The translations under genes and the position numbers were made by a program. A DNA stretch of 64,000 nt. It comes from Combretum micranthum. Taxonomy: Eukaryota > Streptophyta > Magnoliopsida > Myrtales > Combretaceae. Positions 11,798 to 25,000 of the stretch are shown piece by piece; position 1 is the stretch's first letter; the number at the start of each line of letters is the position of its first letter. Below the pieces are notes generated by a model. The model saw nothing but the letters and a program-made list of their open reading frames with translations, was not told the origin of the DNA and made no database searches. The DNA lies in the NCBI GenBank assembly GCA_024138025.1, contig JAMXBD010001244.1, positions 124,001 to 188,000 on the forward strand. Direction: 5' to 3'.

Positions 11798-12199
11798 ACG
11801 AGTGTCGCACCTCAGAGAGAACCTTAGACGTGGTAGTCCGCCACATACAATATCCAGACTTAAGAATGACTAACTTAGTCACGCAAAAGTCTCGATATTA
11901 TATGTAAGGCGTACAACACGGTAATAGGAGACGCCATTAGGAAATGTGGTTTAAGCAAGTAATAATGAACATACAAGAATCTAGAAATAAAGTTAACACA
12001 CAAATAACAATAATAGTCCATTACACAAGTCTTGGGGGTATTTCTTCGCTAATCTCCAAGGATCATATAAAAATTTCTAAGTCTTTGAGTAGATTTCCCC
12101 TAAAAGCTCCTAAAAAGAACACTTACTCGGATATGTGACGACCTTGGATAAAGAACAAATGGTCTTGTATATACAAAAATCTATAAGGGTGTAAGCTTT

Positions 12200-13951
12200 T
12201 GATCTGGATTGGAATGTGTATATAAATTCAGATACTACCAGCAAGTGTATTGGGTCTTGATCAAGTAATATAGAAGTGAGTTGAGTATCGTTCCTACAAG
12301 GACTAAATTAACTACTAGATTGATATTAGCTTATAGTAATATTTAGGCAATCAAAATTTATCAATTAACTAACTAATTATATCTATATGAATGCAATGAG
12401 ATTGTGAGAAGTTATCTAAGATGAATGTGGGAAGGAACAGAATCAATCCTAATCTTTACTAATCATGCTGAATTTATATTATATGAACAATTAGGATTAT
12501 GGATATTTGTAAGAAATTGTAAAGATCTAAAACTATCAAGTTTTAGTATAATCTATTAGCTTCCGCTATACAAATTATCAATGGAATCTAATTCACAATT
12601 ATAAATTTTCCAATTCTATAATTGTCTAATATCCTAAATTAACTTCTCCTAATTCTTAGTAAGAAATTAAAATAAAATATTGCATGAAGTACATGGAACA
12701 ATTTCTAAATTAATATTAAACTTAATTGTTTCCACAATTGTTGTTTAATCTCAATTCATGAATTCCTGTGAATCCTAATTCTTTTTCCAAATCATTAGAA
12801 TTCTTATCAATTTAATTTCAATCAGAAATAAAATAGATAATTAGGATTCAATAAAATATTCCACAATTCTAATAATCCTATAATATAAATTCAATAATAA
12901 TTTTAGCAAAATTAAGATTTCATCACTTCCCACAAAGAAAGGTTTAGCTACTCATGGATGTTGATTCAACAATCAAATAAGAATATGTAATTGATAACAT
13001 TATGAACAGATAATTTAGATAAATGAATTGCATAAGAAAGAGATTAGATTTCACCAATTCAAATATCACAATCTTCAATTACAATTCTTGAAAGCTCAAA
13101 TTCTCTCATAAATCTCTATGACAATGCTAAGACTATTTGTATACTGAAGCACTCTACTTTGCTTCTGCTTGTTGTGTTTGTTTGAGAGGGGAAAGTCTCT
13201 TATTTATAGGAAAAATTTCGTGCAACGCATTAAATGAAAATTGCAGTTTCACTATGTACGCCGGCAGTTACAGATTATACGCCGGTGGCTTACAGACGGC
13301 GTAAAGGCTTCTTCTTCCTTGCACAGGCAGCTTTCTTCTTCGGTTACAAGGGTAGGCCGCTTCTACGTCGGCGGCTTAGATATAGATCTAGCCGGCATAT
13401 ATGAGGAGAAATGAAAGGTTGGGCCAATTTATAACGAAAGCTGTCCCAAAGCCGATGGCTTTCATGCCGACTTAGACAATCCATCACATTTGGTCTCTTC
13501 AATTGTCTCCAAGCATATGTTGTCTACTTGTCGCTTTTGATTCTTGATCTACACTGCCTCAACACCGGCGGCTTAGTAGCCGGCATAGGTTGTAACTCCT
13601 TTTGCGCTGGCATCGTTTCAATTCTGAGCTCCCGGCCTTCAGTGTACGCTGGCCTATTCATCTTCTACGTCGGCAGCTTTAAGGCGGCATATAATTGGTT
13701 GAGTCAATCCTTGCAAAGCTGGCAGTGTAAGCAACGGCTTTGAGTGAGTGCATTTTGTAAGCCGTCTCAATGTCGGCGGCTTTGAAGTTTGAAATGCCAG
13801 CATATCTTTGAATTTTTCCATTTTTCACTCCAAAGTTTCTTGTTTTGATTTCTTTGTCCAAATTAGACCTGAAACATGAATTTTAATCAAAACAAGTATC
13901 CATTCTAGCTATTTTGAACATCAACAAGTTGTATATAATATGATCTTATCA
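12200..13951 (-). mobile_element. Athila-like solo LTR nested in LX copy 3
   Basis: A 1752-bp LTR on the minus strand starting TGATAAGATC at 13951 and reaching 12200, flanked by a perfect GCTTT duplication (12195-12199, 13952-13956). A TATA box (TATAAATA, minus, 13201-13208) divides a GC-richer upstream half packed with CCGGC motifs (13245-13800) from an AT-rich downstream half. It contains GAGTATCGTTCCTACAAGGA near 12280, a phrase common in Athila/Tat LTRs. It resembles the LTR pieces at 2493-3104 and 7439-7773 in start sequence and motif style, but I cannot confirm they are the same family. Confidence 0.85.
13201..13208 (-). promoter_or_regulatory. TATA box of the nested Athila-like LTR
   Basis: CCTATAAATA on the minus strand, the same string as in the LTRs of the E family. 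The CCGGC cluster lies just upstream (higher coordinates), where U3 control elements are expected. Confidence 0.6.
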
Positions 13952-16900
13952 GCTTTACGAGCTTAGTGAGAATATTCCTAATTATCATACTCAAAACAAA
14001 GATATCAACTAAGTTTATTATACAAGCAAATGAAATGCAACAAACACATGAGCATACAAGACATATGATTTTTTTGGAACCATATGTTGAATGAATTTAC
14101 ACCATTCATTCGAGGTTAGGTATTCCGGCCAATTACAGCCAACAATTTTTAACAAACAATTTTCATAGTTCTTACCGGCTACTATTCGCCACTAAAAACA
14201 TATAGATCTTACCAACTCCTACCCACCATCAATTTATATAGTTCTTATTGGCTCTTACTTACCACATACAAATTCTACCGATTATGTCAACTAGCACAAT
14301 CATACACTTATCCCACCAATTGTATAATAGCAAATGCAATTAGACTCAACTCGTGAAGTGCCTGTATTATATTTTATTTAGAGTCTAGCCATTTATATTC
14401 AATGTCTTGCAAGTGATCAACCAATTTCGGATACTTTAACATGTTAGTAGAACATACAATTCATTATAAGCAATTCATGGCTCGATATACTTAAAGTTCT
14501 TTCACCAACATTATAAGTCACATGCACTTTCCATTTTATCTTTTTCATATATCTAGTGCTACTATACTATAAGCATAATCATAAGTATGAAAAACAAGGA
14601 AAGTAGACTCACTCGGCCATGTCGTGATAGTAGCTCCCTTAATCGAAATAGTCTTTGGGATAGTAGACATCGTCCTCCTTGTTTCCCAGACAAAGGAAAT
14701 GCCCAAAATGAGTATTCTATGGAATTTCTAATCAAATTTTCTAATTCTATCTTCTAGTTGCGGTAAAATTCATATTGATGGTATTCCAACTTAAAATGGC
14801 CATAACTTGCTCATTTTAACTCGGAATTTCGCATATTATATATTGTTTTCTACCTAAACGAAAAGATCTATCTATTTTTAAGATTATTTTTGTCATAAAA
14901 ATTCATTTAAGTCTAGAAAAAATAAGGTACATATTCACCACGAAAATCCCAACTTTGAAAACACAAGTTTTCAAACTTTTCTTCATCCAAAAATTATTGT
15001 ACAAAAATATAGATATTTTTATAATCGAAAAATCCTTTGAATATATATATATATATATATTGAGACTCATATTGTATACATAAATTCAGTGATGTTATCT
15101 CAATAATGGTTTTTGCAAAACAATGTGTCCTAAAAGTTGGAAAAAAGTAAAGACTTAAAAATTTACTTAGGTTTGTTGGAAAAATTTCTTGAATTATTAT
15201 AAATGAATGTTTCCTTCTTTTAATTTTTCTTAACTTTTGAGAATAATTTAACATTCTAAAAATAAATTTAGTCTTTTTTTTTTAAGATTCTTACAACTTC
15301 ATTTCTAGTGGTTGAAAAATGTAGTTTCTCTAAGTATTTCTTGGTAGTGACTAAAATTCTTTAAAGTAGTTACTTGTTTATATGTTCTAAATTTTGCCAA
15401 AGTTAGGTCCTTTTCAAAATAATTGATGACGATCTTTTAAGTTATTTACTAATTTTATTTCCTAAACAAGACTTGTTTCTAAAAGGTTAATTTTTAGATA
15501 ATTTTGTAAAACATGTCTAGTTTTTAGTATTATAGAGTGTTGGTGAAAACTTCATAAATAAGTTTAAGAAAAACTTTTGTCATCCAAAGAATAAGCAATA
15601 TTAAGTTTTAAAGAAACTTTCTTATTTTATTGGTTTGAAAATAGTGTGTGATAAATTTACTTTGTTTATTCTTTGACGAAATCCATTGTACTATTATTAC
15701 TAAAAACTTATGATGAACTTATCTAAATTTTGAAAAAGATTTGTTAAGATAAAACTCTAAGTTTTCATGGAAAAATCATCTCTTAAGTGACAAAAAATTT
15801 ATCTTTAAAATGAGTTCATATTTTTCTTTACTTAAGAAAACTCTTTTTATTTTTGTTGAAACAATATCAACATGTTCATGCATGTTTATGAATATGTAAT
15901 CATGAGAAAGAGAATAATATCACATAATAAGATAAGGATATATATATATAAGAATCAATATAAGCAGAATAATATGGTCAAGTATTGGGAGCCTTAACTT
16001 CATCAAGGCAACCAGGGACTAAGAATAGACTAGTCCTAAAAAGAAAAAAAAAAGAAAGAAAGAAAGAATAATATAATAATAATAATAATAATAATAACAA
16101 CATAAGTTTGAACAAGAGCAAAATATAAACATAATGTTGCTTTCTTGACCTCTATAGGTCTTTTGAAAACATATACTATGTTCATGTTAAGTTACATAAA
16201 CATAATAAACAATCTATTAATAATCTAAAAATATAAGAATGGATATATGAACAAGAACAAAGTATGAACCTATTGTTGCTTTCTTAACCTCTTATGGGTT
16301 TTTAGAAAACATACACTAAGCTCATACTAAGTTATATGAACATAAAGAATGGTTTAGGATAATTACCTATTAATTAGAAAAAGATGGAAAATGGTAGAGG
16401 GAATTTGTAGAGAGGATTTTTGTGGGGTGATTTTGAGAAAGTATTGGTATGTAAAATAAATGTGTGAAGGAAATTGATGGAAATGGGGCATTTATAAAAT
16501 TTTGTGGGAGGAAATTAGATGTAATAAAATAAATTGAAAAAGAAAAATAAATAGGGAAAGGGAGAGAGGTGAGGCATCGGCCATAGAGAAATGGGGAAGG
16601 GAAATTGATTAAATTTGTATTTTTGTAATGAAAAATGATTAAGATGTGAAATATGATAGATGTAAAGTGGTATTGGAAAAGAAAAATGCAAAAAATAGAT
16701 GTATAAGTAGTAAGAAAAGGTAAAGATAGATGAATAGTAAAATAGGATAATGAATAGTAAACAAGACTAGTAATATACTAGTAGTAAAGAAAATATATGT
16801 ATAAATGCGATATCTATTATTTTTAGCTATCGAAAAATTATAAAACTGAAAGTTTTGAAATCCTTGTATTATTATGAATATAACGATGTCATCGGAATAT

Positions 16901-17185
16901 TTTTTCTATTCCAAGCCCTAGAACACATTTTTCGAGAACGGATTCCGTTCGGATCCGAATATACTAGAAATTAGCAAATTTGATATTTTTAAGATTCCCT
17001 ATATTATTACGAACAATTATCCACAATTATCTCAATTTTGTTATTTAAGGTTTAAGAGCACAGGATTACCGAATTTAAACACTAGGATTTATCATAGTCT
17101 TTTGTTTACTTTTAGGGTTTTCGGTTGACTTCTGATTCTAAGATTTAAGCATTGACATAGAAAAAATTCAAGGGTTTGCAACGAG

Positions 17186-17900
17186 TAACCTTGAATGATA
17201 TGGGAGTAATTTGTCAGAAGCCTAAGAAAGACTTGATGGATTATATTAAGCACTTCAGGGAGCATTCACTAGACATTTAAGATATATGCGATGAAATAAA
17301 GTTAGTGAAAATTTGCATCCAAGGTATGTTCATTGAGTATGTGGTGCATATGGAAAATCTTTCATTAGCCTCATTCTCCACTTTGGTTTAGAATGCGTGA
17401 AGAACTAATAATTTTTTCATGTAGTAAAGAGGAGGAAATGTAAAGTTTAACAAAAGAAGACCGTCCGTAAATGCAACTTAAGGTGAGGATTCCAAAGATT
17501 GGAAGAAACAAAGAGTTGAAAAGTCTTGACGTGAGAGAACAAAGGAAATGCTAACATATCCTTGCTCAATGGGAAAGGTGCATGCTGTGCTAGATCAATG
17601 ATTAAGAGATGGAAATCTCAAGGCCCTTAGGGTAGAGCATTTACCAACTCAAGAGGAGAAGAATGATTTTAAATTTTGTAGGTTCCACAGAAATGTGGGG
17701 CATCCCACTAGAGATTGTTTTACTTTGAAGAGGATCTTCAACAAAGGAATGCAGAATGGAGAGCTCGTTATCAAGAATAATGACTTCAAGAATAATCCAA
17801 TTTTAGAAACTTCTTTGATCAGCTTGGTTTTAATAAGAAGGCGAGGCTTATAGCAGCAACAACGCTTGCATGAATTTTCGAGGGACAATATGCCAAGTGT
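17186..17900 (+). pseudogene. Tat-like gag, second part with zinc knuckle
   Basis: After LX copy 3 the gag frame resumes with KKDLMDYIKHFREHSLDI, then ICDEIKLVKICIQGM and ENLSLASFSTLV, with stops between. At about 17675-17730 the plus strand reads FCRFHRNVGHPTRDCFTLKR, the C-x2-H...H-x4-C type zinc knuckle that Tat-lineage gag carries. Further on, the frame keeps only scattered matches up to the protease. Clearly inactive. Confidence 0.75.
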
Positions 17901-18008
17901 AGTGCAGCACAGCTCGTCAAAAGAATGGCTCGAGCATATGAAAATGCAATCTTGTTCATTGATACAAATACGTGTGTAGACAATTCAAATCACAATTGAC
18001 TATTATAT

Positions 18009-18239
18009 GTGAAGGGCACACTTAATGGCTATCTAGTTAAGAGGACATTCATTGACATTGGTTCTTCTCTCAACATCATGCCTAAGACTACATTTGAGGT
18101 TGCTGGTATTGATTATCATCGTTTGGTGAAGCAACCCATTTCAGTTAATGGCTTTAGTCATACTACAACAAAGACAATTGGAAGAGCTAATGTTGATCTT
18201 AAGATTGGCCTATTTGTGGTATCGTTACTTTTCATGTAA
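18009..18239 (+). pseudogene. Tat-like protease remnant
   Basis: An open stretch of about 76 codons reads RTFIDIGSSLNIMP and then GFSHTTTKTIGRANVDLKIG. The retroviral aspartic protease active site is normally D-[ST]-G; here it is D-I-G, followed by the usual hydrophobic SLNIMP. The catalytic Asp is kept but the neighbouring residue is altered. It sits between gag and RT as expected for a gypsy polyprotein. Confidence 0.7.
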
Positions 18240-18750
18240 TTAATGCGCCCGTATCCTATCATCTCTTGATAGGTAGAAAGTGGCTACACGATCACAATTT
18301 AGTACCATCAACGATGAATTAATGCGTTAAAGGACATTGGAATGGGAAGGATATATTTGTTCTTGGTGCAAAAAATCCTTTTGAGCATGATGAGTCATAT
18401 TTCATTAAATCTACCTTCTTTAATGAATATGTCAATGAAGGCGAGATGGCTATTGCTAGAGCTTCAAGTGTGCCATTACCCACATGGGAAGAAGTTCAAG
18501 ATGGTCGACAAAAGAAGAGAAAGATGTATGGTTGTCGTGGCGGTAAAAAGAATAATAAGCAGGCTGATGCTGTTAAAAGTTAATTTAGAGAAGATGAGCG
18601 GAGAGTATACCTCTTATGATGGTTTTCAGGGTCTAAGGAAGTTTGTTCTTCTTCTTTGGATCCTATACTGATTCAAGAAATTTAGCCCACTCATCAACAA
18701 ATGTAAGATCAAATAAAGCCACAGAACGAGGAAATTCAGGAATTGGATCT
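18240..18750 (+). pseudogene. Tat-like protease-RT linker, decayed
   Basis: The plus strand carries scraps of the segment between protease and RT, such as LLIGRKWLH-like coding at about 18267-18290. An open frame at 18342-18671 is not in the polyprotein frame and shows no family match, so I do not call it a gene. Confidence 0.4.
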
Positions 18751-18754
18751 AGCA

Positions 18755-19353
18755 CAACCAGAAGAGTTTTTGCGACCAATTTTTATCAATAAAGGTTTGC
18801 TCTAAGATGTTAAGAGTCCTCTCATTGATTTGTTAAGAGAATATAGAGACGTGTTTTCTTAGGCATATGATGAGATGCCAGGTCTAGACCCTAGTCTTGT
18901 AGTACACTGACTAAATATTGCCCTAGGCATGACTCCTATTAAGCAAGGACAATGAGTTTTCTATCCTTAGGTTGAAGTTCAGATTAAGCAGGAAATTGAG
19001 AAGTTGCTTCATGTAGGCTTTATCAAACCAATCAAGTACACTACTTGGCTCGCGAATGTCGTACCTGTTAGAAAGAAGAATGGTCAAATAAGAGTTTTCG
19101 TGGATTTTCAAGATTTGAACAAGGCTTGTCCTAAAGATGATTTCCCTTTGCCAAATATGGACACTTAATGGATATCAATGCAGATTATGAATTATTTTCA
19201 TTCAAGGATGGTTTCAGCGAATATAATCAAATTAAGATGGCAATTGGAGATGCTAAGTGTACTACCTTTCGAACACCTGTTGGGAATTTCTATTATACTG
19301 TCATGCCTTTTGGGCTTAAGAATGTTGGTGCTACCTATCAAAGAGTAATGGCA
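18755..19353 (+). pseudogene. Tat-like reverse transcriptase, truncated
   Basis: With stops at several points the plus strand reads DEMPGLDPSLVVH, then VQIKQEIEKLLHVGFIKPI, TTWLANVVPVRKKNGQIRVF, VDFQDLNKACPKDDFPLPNM, FKDGFSEYNQIKMAIGDAKC and TVMPFGLKNVGATYQRVM. These are the fingers and palm of a Tat-lineage RT (KACPKDDFPLPN is diagnostic). The match ends right after ATYQRVM, before the YVDD-type active site, because element E(a) begins at about 19354. The rest of this pol was not found elsewhere in the window. Confidence 0.85.
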
Positions 19354-20707
19354 ACTAATAAGAGCTATCCAGTCGTATCAAATTATAAATAATAAAATCC
19401 AATAGAAATCCTATAACAAGCTCTATGGTAGTATACCTATCGATTGTCTAATAAAATTAATACGAGTATCATCCTCTTGGATCTGGATATTAAGTACTAG
19501 TATTATTGTGTCTCTACTATTTAACCTAACAATTGATACGATATTAGACTATTTTTCTAATCAATAACCTTAATAGTTAAATATGAGTGCTTTCAAAGGA
19601 TAAATTTAATTACAAGACCTACCCTTCATCTTGATCCACCCTAAACCTTAATTTCTTACAACAAAATATTAATCAATGAAGTATTTATGTTGTGCACTGT
19701 AGAAACACACAATTAAATCAATTGCTCTCTCGAGTTAATCAATTCCTAATCCTACATGAGATAGTGGAGAACTCTTCCTCACTATCGCCACATAAGATTG
19801 CATTAAAGATCAGGATTCCTAAACAAAGATGAAATCTTTATGCAAAAAATCAAAGTTTCCCTATCTTTAGGTGAAATATGTAATCTCTCTATTCATGAAG
19901 ATCTATCTTATTAGATGAAACCTCTTTCTATCTAATAAGAATCATACAAGCAATCAACTTTACGCATAAATCAATCACAAGACAATTAAAACACATGAAT
20001 AGATACAAAGACATAAACTTTTCATAAATCAAAAGCAATTCAAAGCATATGGGGGTTTAGAGTTTCACAAGACTCAAGGTACAAAGAATTACTCCTCCAT
20101 AGATTCAACAATAGAAACAAAAGATCTAGAGAAGTAAAACATGATTAAACAATAAAACCCTTGAATTGTCTTGTAATCTCCAATGATACTCAAGCAATTT
20201 CCTTCTTTAAATGTGTCTTTTTCTCTTCTAGGGTTTTTAGGAATGTAAAAGGATGAGTAACTGAAAGGTTAGGATGAGTATTTATAACTTTGTAACCATC
20301 CAACATCCTACACGGCCATGTACATGGTCATGTTCGTTCCCATGTACATTGGAAAACATTCAATTCCTTCGCTGATCAAATTTTCTTCTTAAACATAGCT
20401 TTCTACACTACTTGGGCAGCAACTAGGGTACAATTTAGAGTAGTTTCTGGTCACTTTTTACAGCCCAGCACTAGCAACTAAATACCCATGTTAAAGGTTA
20501 TGTACATGTGAAAATCAACTTTTTGTATACTTTACCAAATCTCACCTTGTTTTTGCTTGAATCATTCTTATATCTTTAAAATTTCTTCTTTAAACCTTGA
20601 AATCAAACGTTAAGCACTTAAGTATCCTTTTCTTATAAATTCACATCAAATCTATACAAAATCATATCAAATAAGTATTATAAATAAGGATCTTTTAATA
20701 CTTATCA
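19354..20707 (-). repeat. 3' LTR of element E(a)
   Basis: On the minus strand it starts TGATAAGTATT at 20707 and ends near 19354. It has a TATA box (minus, 20279-20286) and, upstream of it, a cluster of TACATGGTCATGT-type motifs (20305-20520). It resembles the LTR at 41228-42559 in start, end and order. Confidence 0.8.
20279..20286 (-). promoter_or_regulatory. TATA box of the E(a) LTR
   Basis: TATAAATA on the minus strand, at the same relative place as in the E(b) LTR (42169-42176). Confidence 0.6.
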
Positions 20708-20747
20708 AACTTCACCACACTTAACTATTTGCTTGTCCTCAAGCAAA
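20708..20747 (-). promoter_or_regulatory. E(a) polypurine-side tract and hairpin
   Basis: TTTGCTTG (20728-20735) and CAAGCAAA (20740-20747) form a perfect 8-bp stem with a 4-base loop. They are followed, on the minus strand, by AGTTAAGTGTGGTGAAGTT and the LTR start. The same structure borders the Athila-like LTR and, with one mismatch, the other two E-type LTRs. Confidence 0.75.
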
Positions 20748-22009
20748 CAAAATATAGAAAAAATAATCTTTCATCAATTATACTCATTAACAAATATCAT
20801 ATCATAAGTAGCATTCTTTAATTTAATTAAACCAAAGTAACTCCTTAGTGCCTACTTCTCAAACCTATTATAATTGTATTTATACTTGGTATACTACAGC
20901 TAAATTTTTAAGATTAATCTAGTTAAATCAGACTATTACTCTCACCATTTAACAACCACTTCCAAAGTCATAAAAGAAACTCAAAGTCAAACAAAGCAAA
21001 AGCGACTTGGTTACATCTCACCACTTATCAGAGAGCATATGAACCGTTTAACTACCTTCTAAGCACAACAACCTAGAATGAAAGTATATGGCATCTATCA
21101 TTCCCTAGATTTTTCCTTTCGTTTAAATCTCTCCAAAAATATTAATAGCCTTTAGACAGGATGGGTTTTTGCCCACATCTTTTTTCTTTCCTCTTGATGG
21201 GTTTTAGCCCGCTTCTTTTCAACTCAATATTTTTTTTTTAGATACAAAGGCATTGAGTATAAGAAGCTTATATAGTCAATAGAGGAGTCAAACTTCACTC
21301 TTTTGAGGGACCAAAGCCTACTCGTATTAACTAAGCTTTTTGTATACAATTAAGCACAACAATTGTTTTTCAAAAGGACTATTCAAAAAGAATCACTAAG
21401 GAATTGATTTCATATGCATCTTTCACAAAAGGCTAGAAGGGCTCTCAAAGTTTTTGAAAAGCAAATATACTAACCAACAAGTTTAGAAACATAATCATTT
21501 AACTTTAAAACTAGGGACTTTGACCTCTTTCATAACCCTAAATTCAATCATTAAATAGCAAGCAAATTTGCCCCACATAGATTTCATCCTAAAATTTTAA
21601 CTAAGTATACTAAGTCCAAAATAGGTGAGTAAGGCATACAAAGTTACTATACTTTTATATTTTGAATGCTAATCATAAATAAATGAGTATAATTTCAATA
21701 TTCTCATTTTTCTATAATTCAATATTGTCATTTAAGCTTAATTGCAAACTTGTAAATGAGGGGATTTTGATATCAAGTGCATAGAAAATATTAACACATC
21801 AAGATCCAAATAATTTCTTTCTTAGTATACCCCTTCCCCATACTTATGTTACACATTGTCACCATTGTCTTCCCAATCAAGTACAAATAAGGAAAAAGGG
21901 AAAAGAAAGCAAAATTGAAAAGATAAGGATACTAGAACTTCCATGGATTGTCAAAGATACCATCAAAAAGTTTCCATATCCGATCACATGAATAGAAATT
22001 TCATCAAGA
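20748..22009 (-). other. E(a) 3' untranslated internal region
   Basis: No protein remnant. The stretch aligns by eye with 46278-47400 of E(b), for example GGGACCAAAGCCTAC at about 21320 and 46709. At about 21155-21220 two near-repeats contain GATGGGTTTT and GCCC followed by a CT-rich run. Confidence 0.6.
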
Positions 22010-22014
22010 GTCTA

Positions 22015-25000
22015 TTTAAACCCCGGTTTTCTTAATAACCGAGTAAACTTCGAAAATCGGAAACCAAAACCCTAAACAGGATTAGTATGAGCAACCTAGG
22101 AGTCCTAAATCCAGCTTTTCTTCGATTTCAATTTAAAAGAACCTCTATAGAATAATTTAATGTGGATTATTGTTTTAAAGTATATTTCAAACCATAAAAA
22201 GTTCTGATTTCGAAAAATTTTCTATTCCGAGCCTTCTCGAGCTCCATTACAGAAAAGCGAGCCCCAGAACTAGAAATTCAAAAAAATATTCTAGAATACT
22301 CTTTAGAACCGAAATTTTATAAGGATTTCAAAAATATACATTTTATAATTTTTAGGTTATAAAAATTACAGATATAGCCTTTTTCCGTATTTTTTTACTA
22401 CCGGTAAAGTAAATGTCTTGTCTACTATTTATTACTATTCATAAGTACAACCTACTACACACACAACCTATACCCTAGTCTTACAACCTTACAAACACTC
22501 AATTATATTTTCTTTTCCAAGAATTGTTGTCTCTTATCAAATTATTACATTTAATACTTTTTATTACATAAATTACAAATCAAAACAATTTTAAATCTCT
22601 CTCTTCTTTCTACATGTATGGCCGGTGCATTTTCCCCCCAATTGCCCTCTATTTGTTTTATTTTTCTTCTTTTATATTATAAAACAAACCCTAAATCACT
22701 CAATATAAATAATCCTTTTCTTTTCTCTCTATTTCATTTTTACTTCATTTGTTTCAAAGCTCATAAAAACCTGCTTTTCCTTCTTGTGCCGTGAGCTCCA
22801 CCACCATCACACACACACACACGAGCTTCATTTCTTCTTCATTTCTCATCTATTTCAAGCTTTAGATGATGATTCTTAAGCTTTTCTACTATTTAATCTT
22901 GTAATGGCAAGATTATTCATGAGTGTTTTCACTCTAAGTCCCCATGATCACTTGCTAGGGACAAGAAAATGCTACTACATGAATATAAAGCCATCACAAG
23001 TGTAGATCTTGTGTTTGATTAAGTTTTTGTTGAAATATCTTCATGTTCATGCATGTAGAAGTAGAGTAAAGTAGAGATCTAGCATAAAAATTCCATGTTC
23101 ATGCCTTTAAACTTCATTTCATACATCATAAGTAGTAGATCTAGCTTTTAGATGCTTATACCATACTTGACATTTATGATCTTATGGATAATTTTGTTAT
23201 CATGTATTAATGCTCATAAAGGCTTTCTTTTGTAAATATAGATATTGTAGTTGGTAGATCCTTAGGCAACTAAAACAAGGAACTTACAAAGGAAAAGTTT
23301 TTGTTTGAAATGTTCAAAGACAAATTCGTATGATTTCAAAACCCTATTTTAAAAACCTTTTATCAATTCTAAAACTCATGTTTTATGTGAAAAATGAAGG
23401 TTATAGGTAATAGATATCATTAAGTAGTGATTTTTATAACTTGAAATGAGTTTTTATGAGATTAATGTGTAAAACAAAGGGTAGAAACAATATAGAAGAT
23501 GTTGAGTTACTACTCAACTTAGAAAATTCGTAATTTTGTAGTAATACCATGAAAACACCTATTATCTAAGCTCAAAATAGAAGTTTTATGTATTAAATGA
23601 AGTCCTTAAGTAGTAGGTATAGTAAAGTCTTAAATTTTAATGCATTAAACAAGTTTTTCCCAAAGGAATAATTCAAAAAGTGGATTTCTAAAAATTCGGA
23701 TTTTTGAGTAAATCTTATTTGAAAACATATTTGCATAGTATAAGATGTAAATTTTTATGTAAAAATGAAGGTCCTAGGTAGTAGTATATGTTATGAAGAC
23801 TCAATTTTAACTAAGATAACTAGAAATTCCTAAGAATGAATTCCAAAACACAAGTGTGTTGTCAAAGTTGGAAAACTAGATTTTCATAGGTAGTTGTTAT
23901 TATGGTCTTGCAAAATAAAAGTTATAAAATTTTCTTCTAGCAAAAATCATCAAGATCATGCATACATTAAAATCATCACATGTCATCCATGTTAGGAAAT
24001 CATTCATATTTCATGTATACTTGAACTATCAAATAGATACATTTCAAACAATTACAAAACTATTTTTCGGAAATGGAGATCGTTATTGATCAGATCTGAT
24101 CCCTCGATTTCATGACCTAAATATTTTCAAAACTTAAAAATAATATTAGGAATAGATAGGTCTTTCGAAGTAGATAGAAATCGGTGTATTATATGCTCAA
24201 TTCCGAGTTAAAATGAGTTGGATATGGTCAATTGAAGTTAGGACTTTAACTTATGTGGAAATTGACGAACTTAGTAGCTAGAATTGTTAGGTTATTAGAA
24301 CTTTATAAGAAATACTCATTGAGGGTATTCCTTGTACTTAGGTGATTTGGAGGACGGATTTCCACTCCCCGAGGACTACTACAACTAGTGGATTTCTCTC
24401 CATGGCTGAGTGAGTTCATTTTTTAAATAGTTGTGCTCATGTATGTGCTTGTAATCATAGTGGCATTAGAATTAGGAAAAGATAAAACTATGATGAGTTG
24501 TGATTAAATCTTGGTTGAATGAATGATAAGTATATCGAGACGAGACTTGATGTAAAATCATTGTATGAGCTAGTATAGACTTGAATTGTCTGAGATTCTC
24601 TATGATCGCAATTAATTTACATAATTAACATGCCATGATTATATGAATAAACTGTACATGCATATCACGAAGTGAGTCACATTACATTAGCTAATATACC
24701 TTTGGTGGGACAAAAGTATATTAGCAAAAGGCAAGGGGGCCTATGTTAACATTAAGGATACGAGATCGCTTAAGTTAACGGATGTGGAGTAGGCACATAA
24801 AACTACTACAATAAAAACAACAGAGGTCGTATATCTAAGAGAAAGAGATCAAGATTATGGTTGCATGACTTATGGACCACCCCACTCAAAATTGGAATTT
24901 ATGGTTGCATGTCTTATGGACCATCCTAACCCCGAATGGAGGGCGTAAATCCATTCACATGACTCTCGAAAAGTCATATGCTTGTATGCTTATGTGCTTG

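Larger units (their letters stand above)
11803..17180 (-). mobile_element. LX solo LTR, copy 3
   Basis: An LX LTR on the minus strand, from TGCAAACCC (17180 downward; the first bases have decayed from TGTAA) to the complement of TGTCGCACC at 11803. It is flanked by a perfect 5-bp duplication ACGAG (11798-11802, 17181-17185) and inserted in Tat-like gag. Without the nested Athila-like solo LTR and its duplicated GCTTT, it is about 3.62 kb. The conserved block TGGCCATAACTTGCTCATTT is at about 14800-14819, a TATA-like TATAAATG is on the minus strand at 16489-16496, and an AAT/AAAG microsatellite is at 16040-16097. No coding sequence. Confidence 0.9.
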
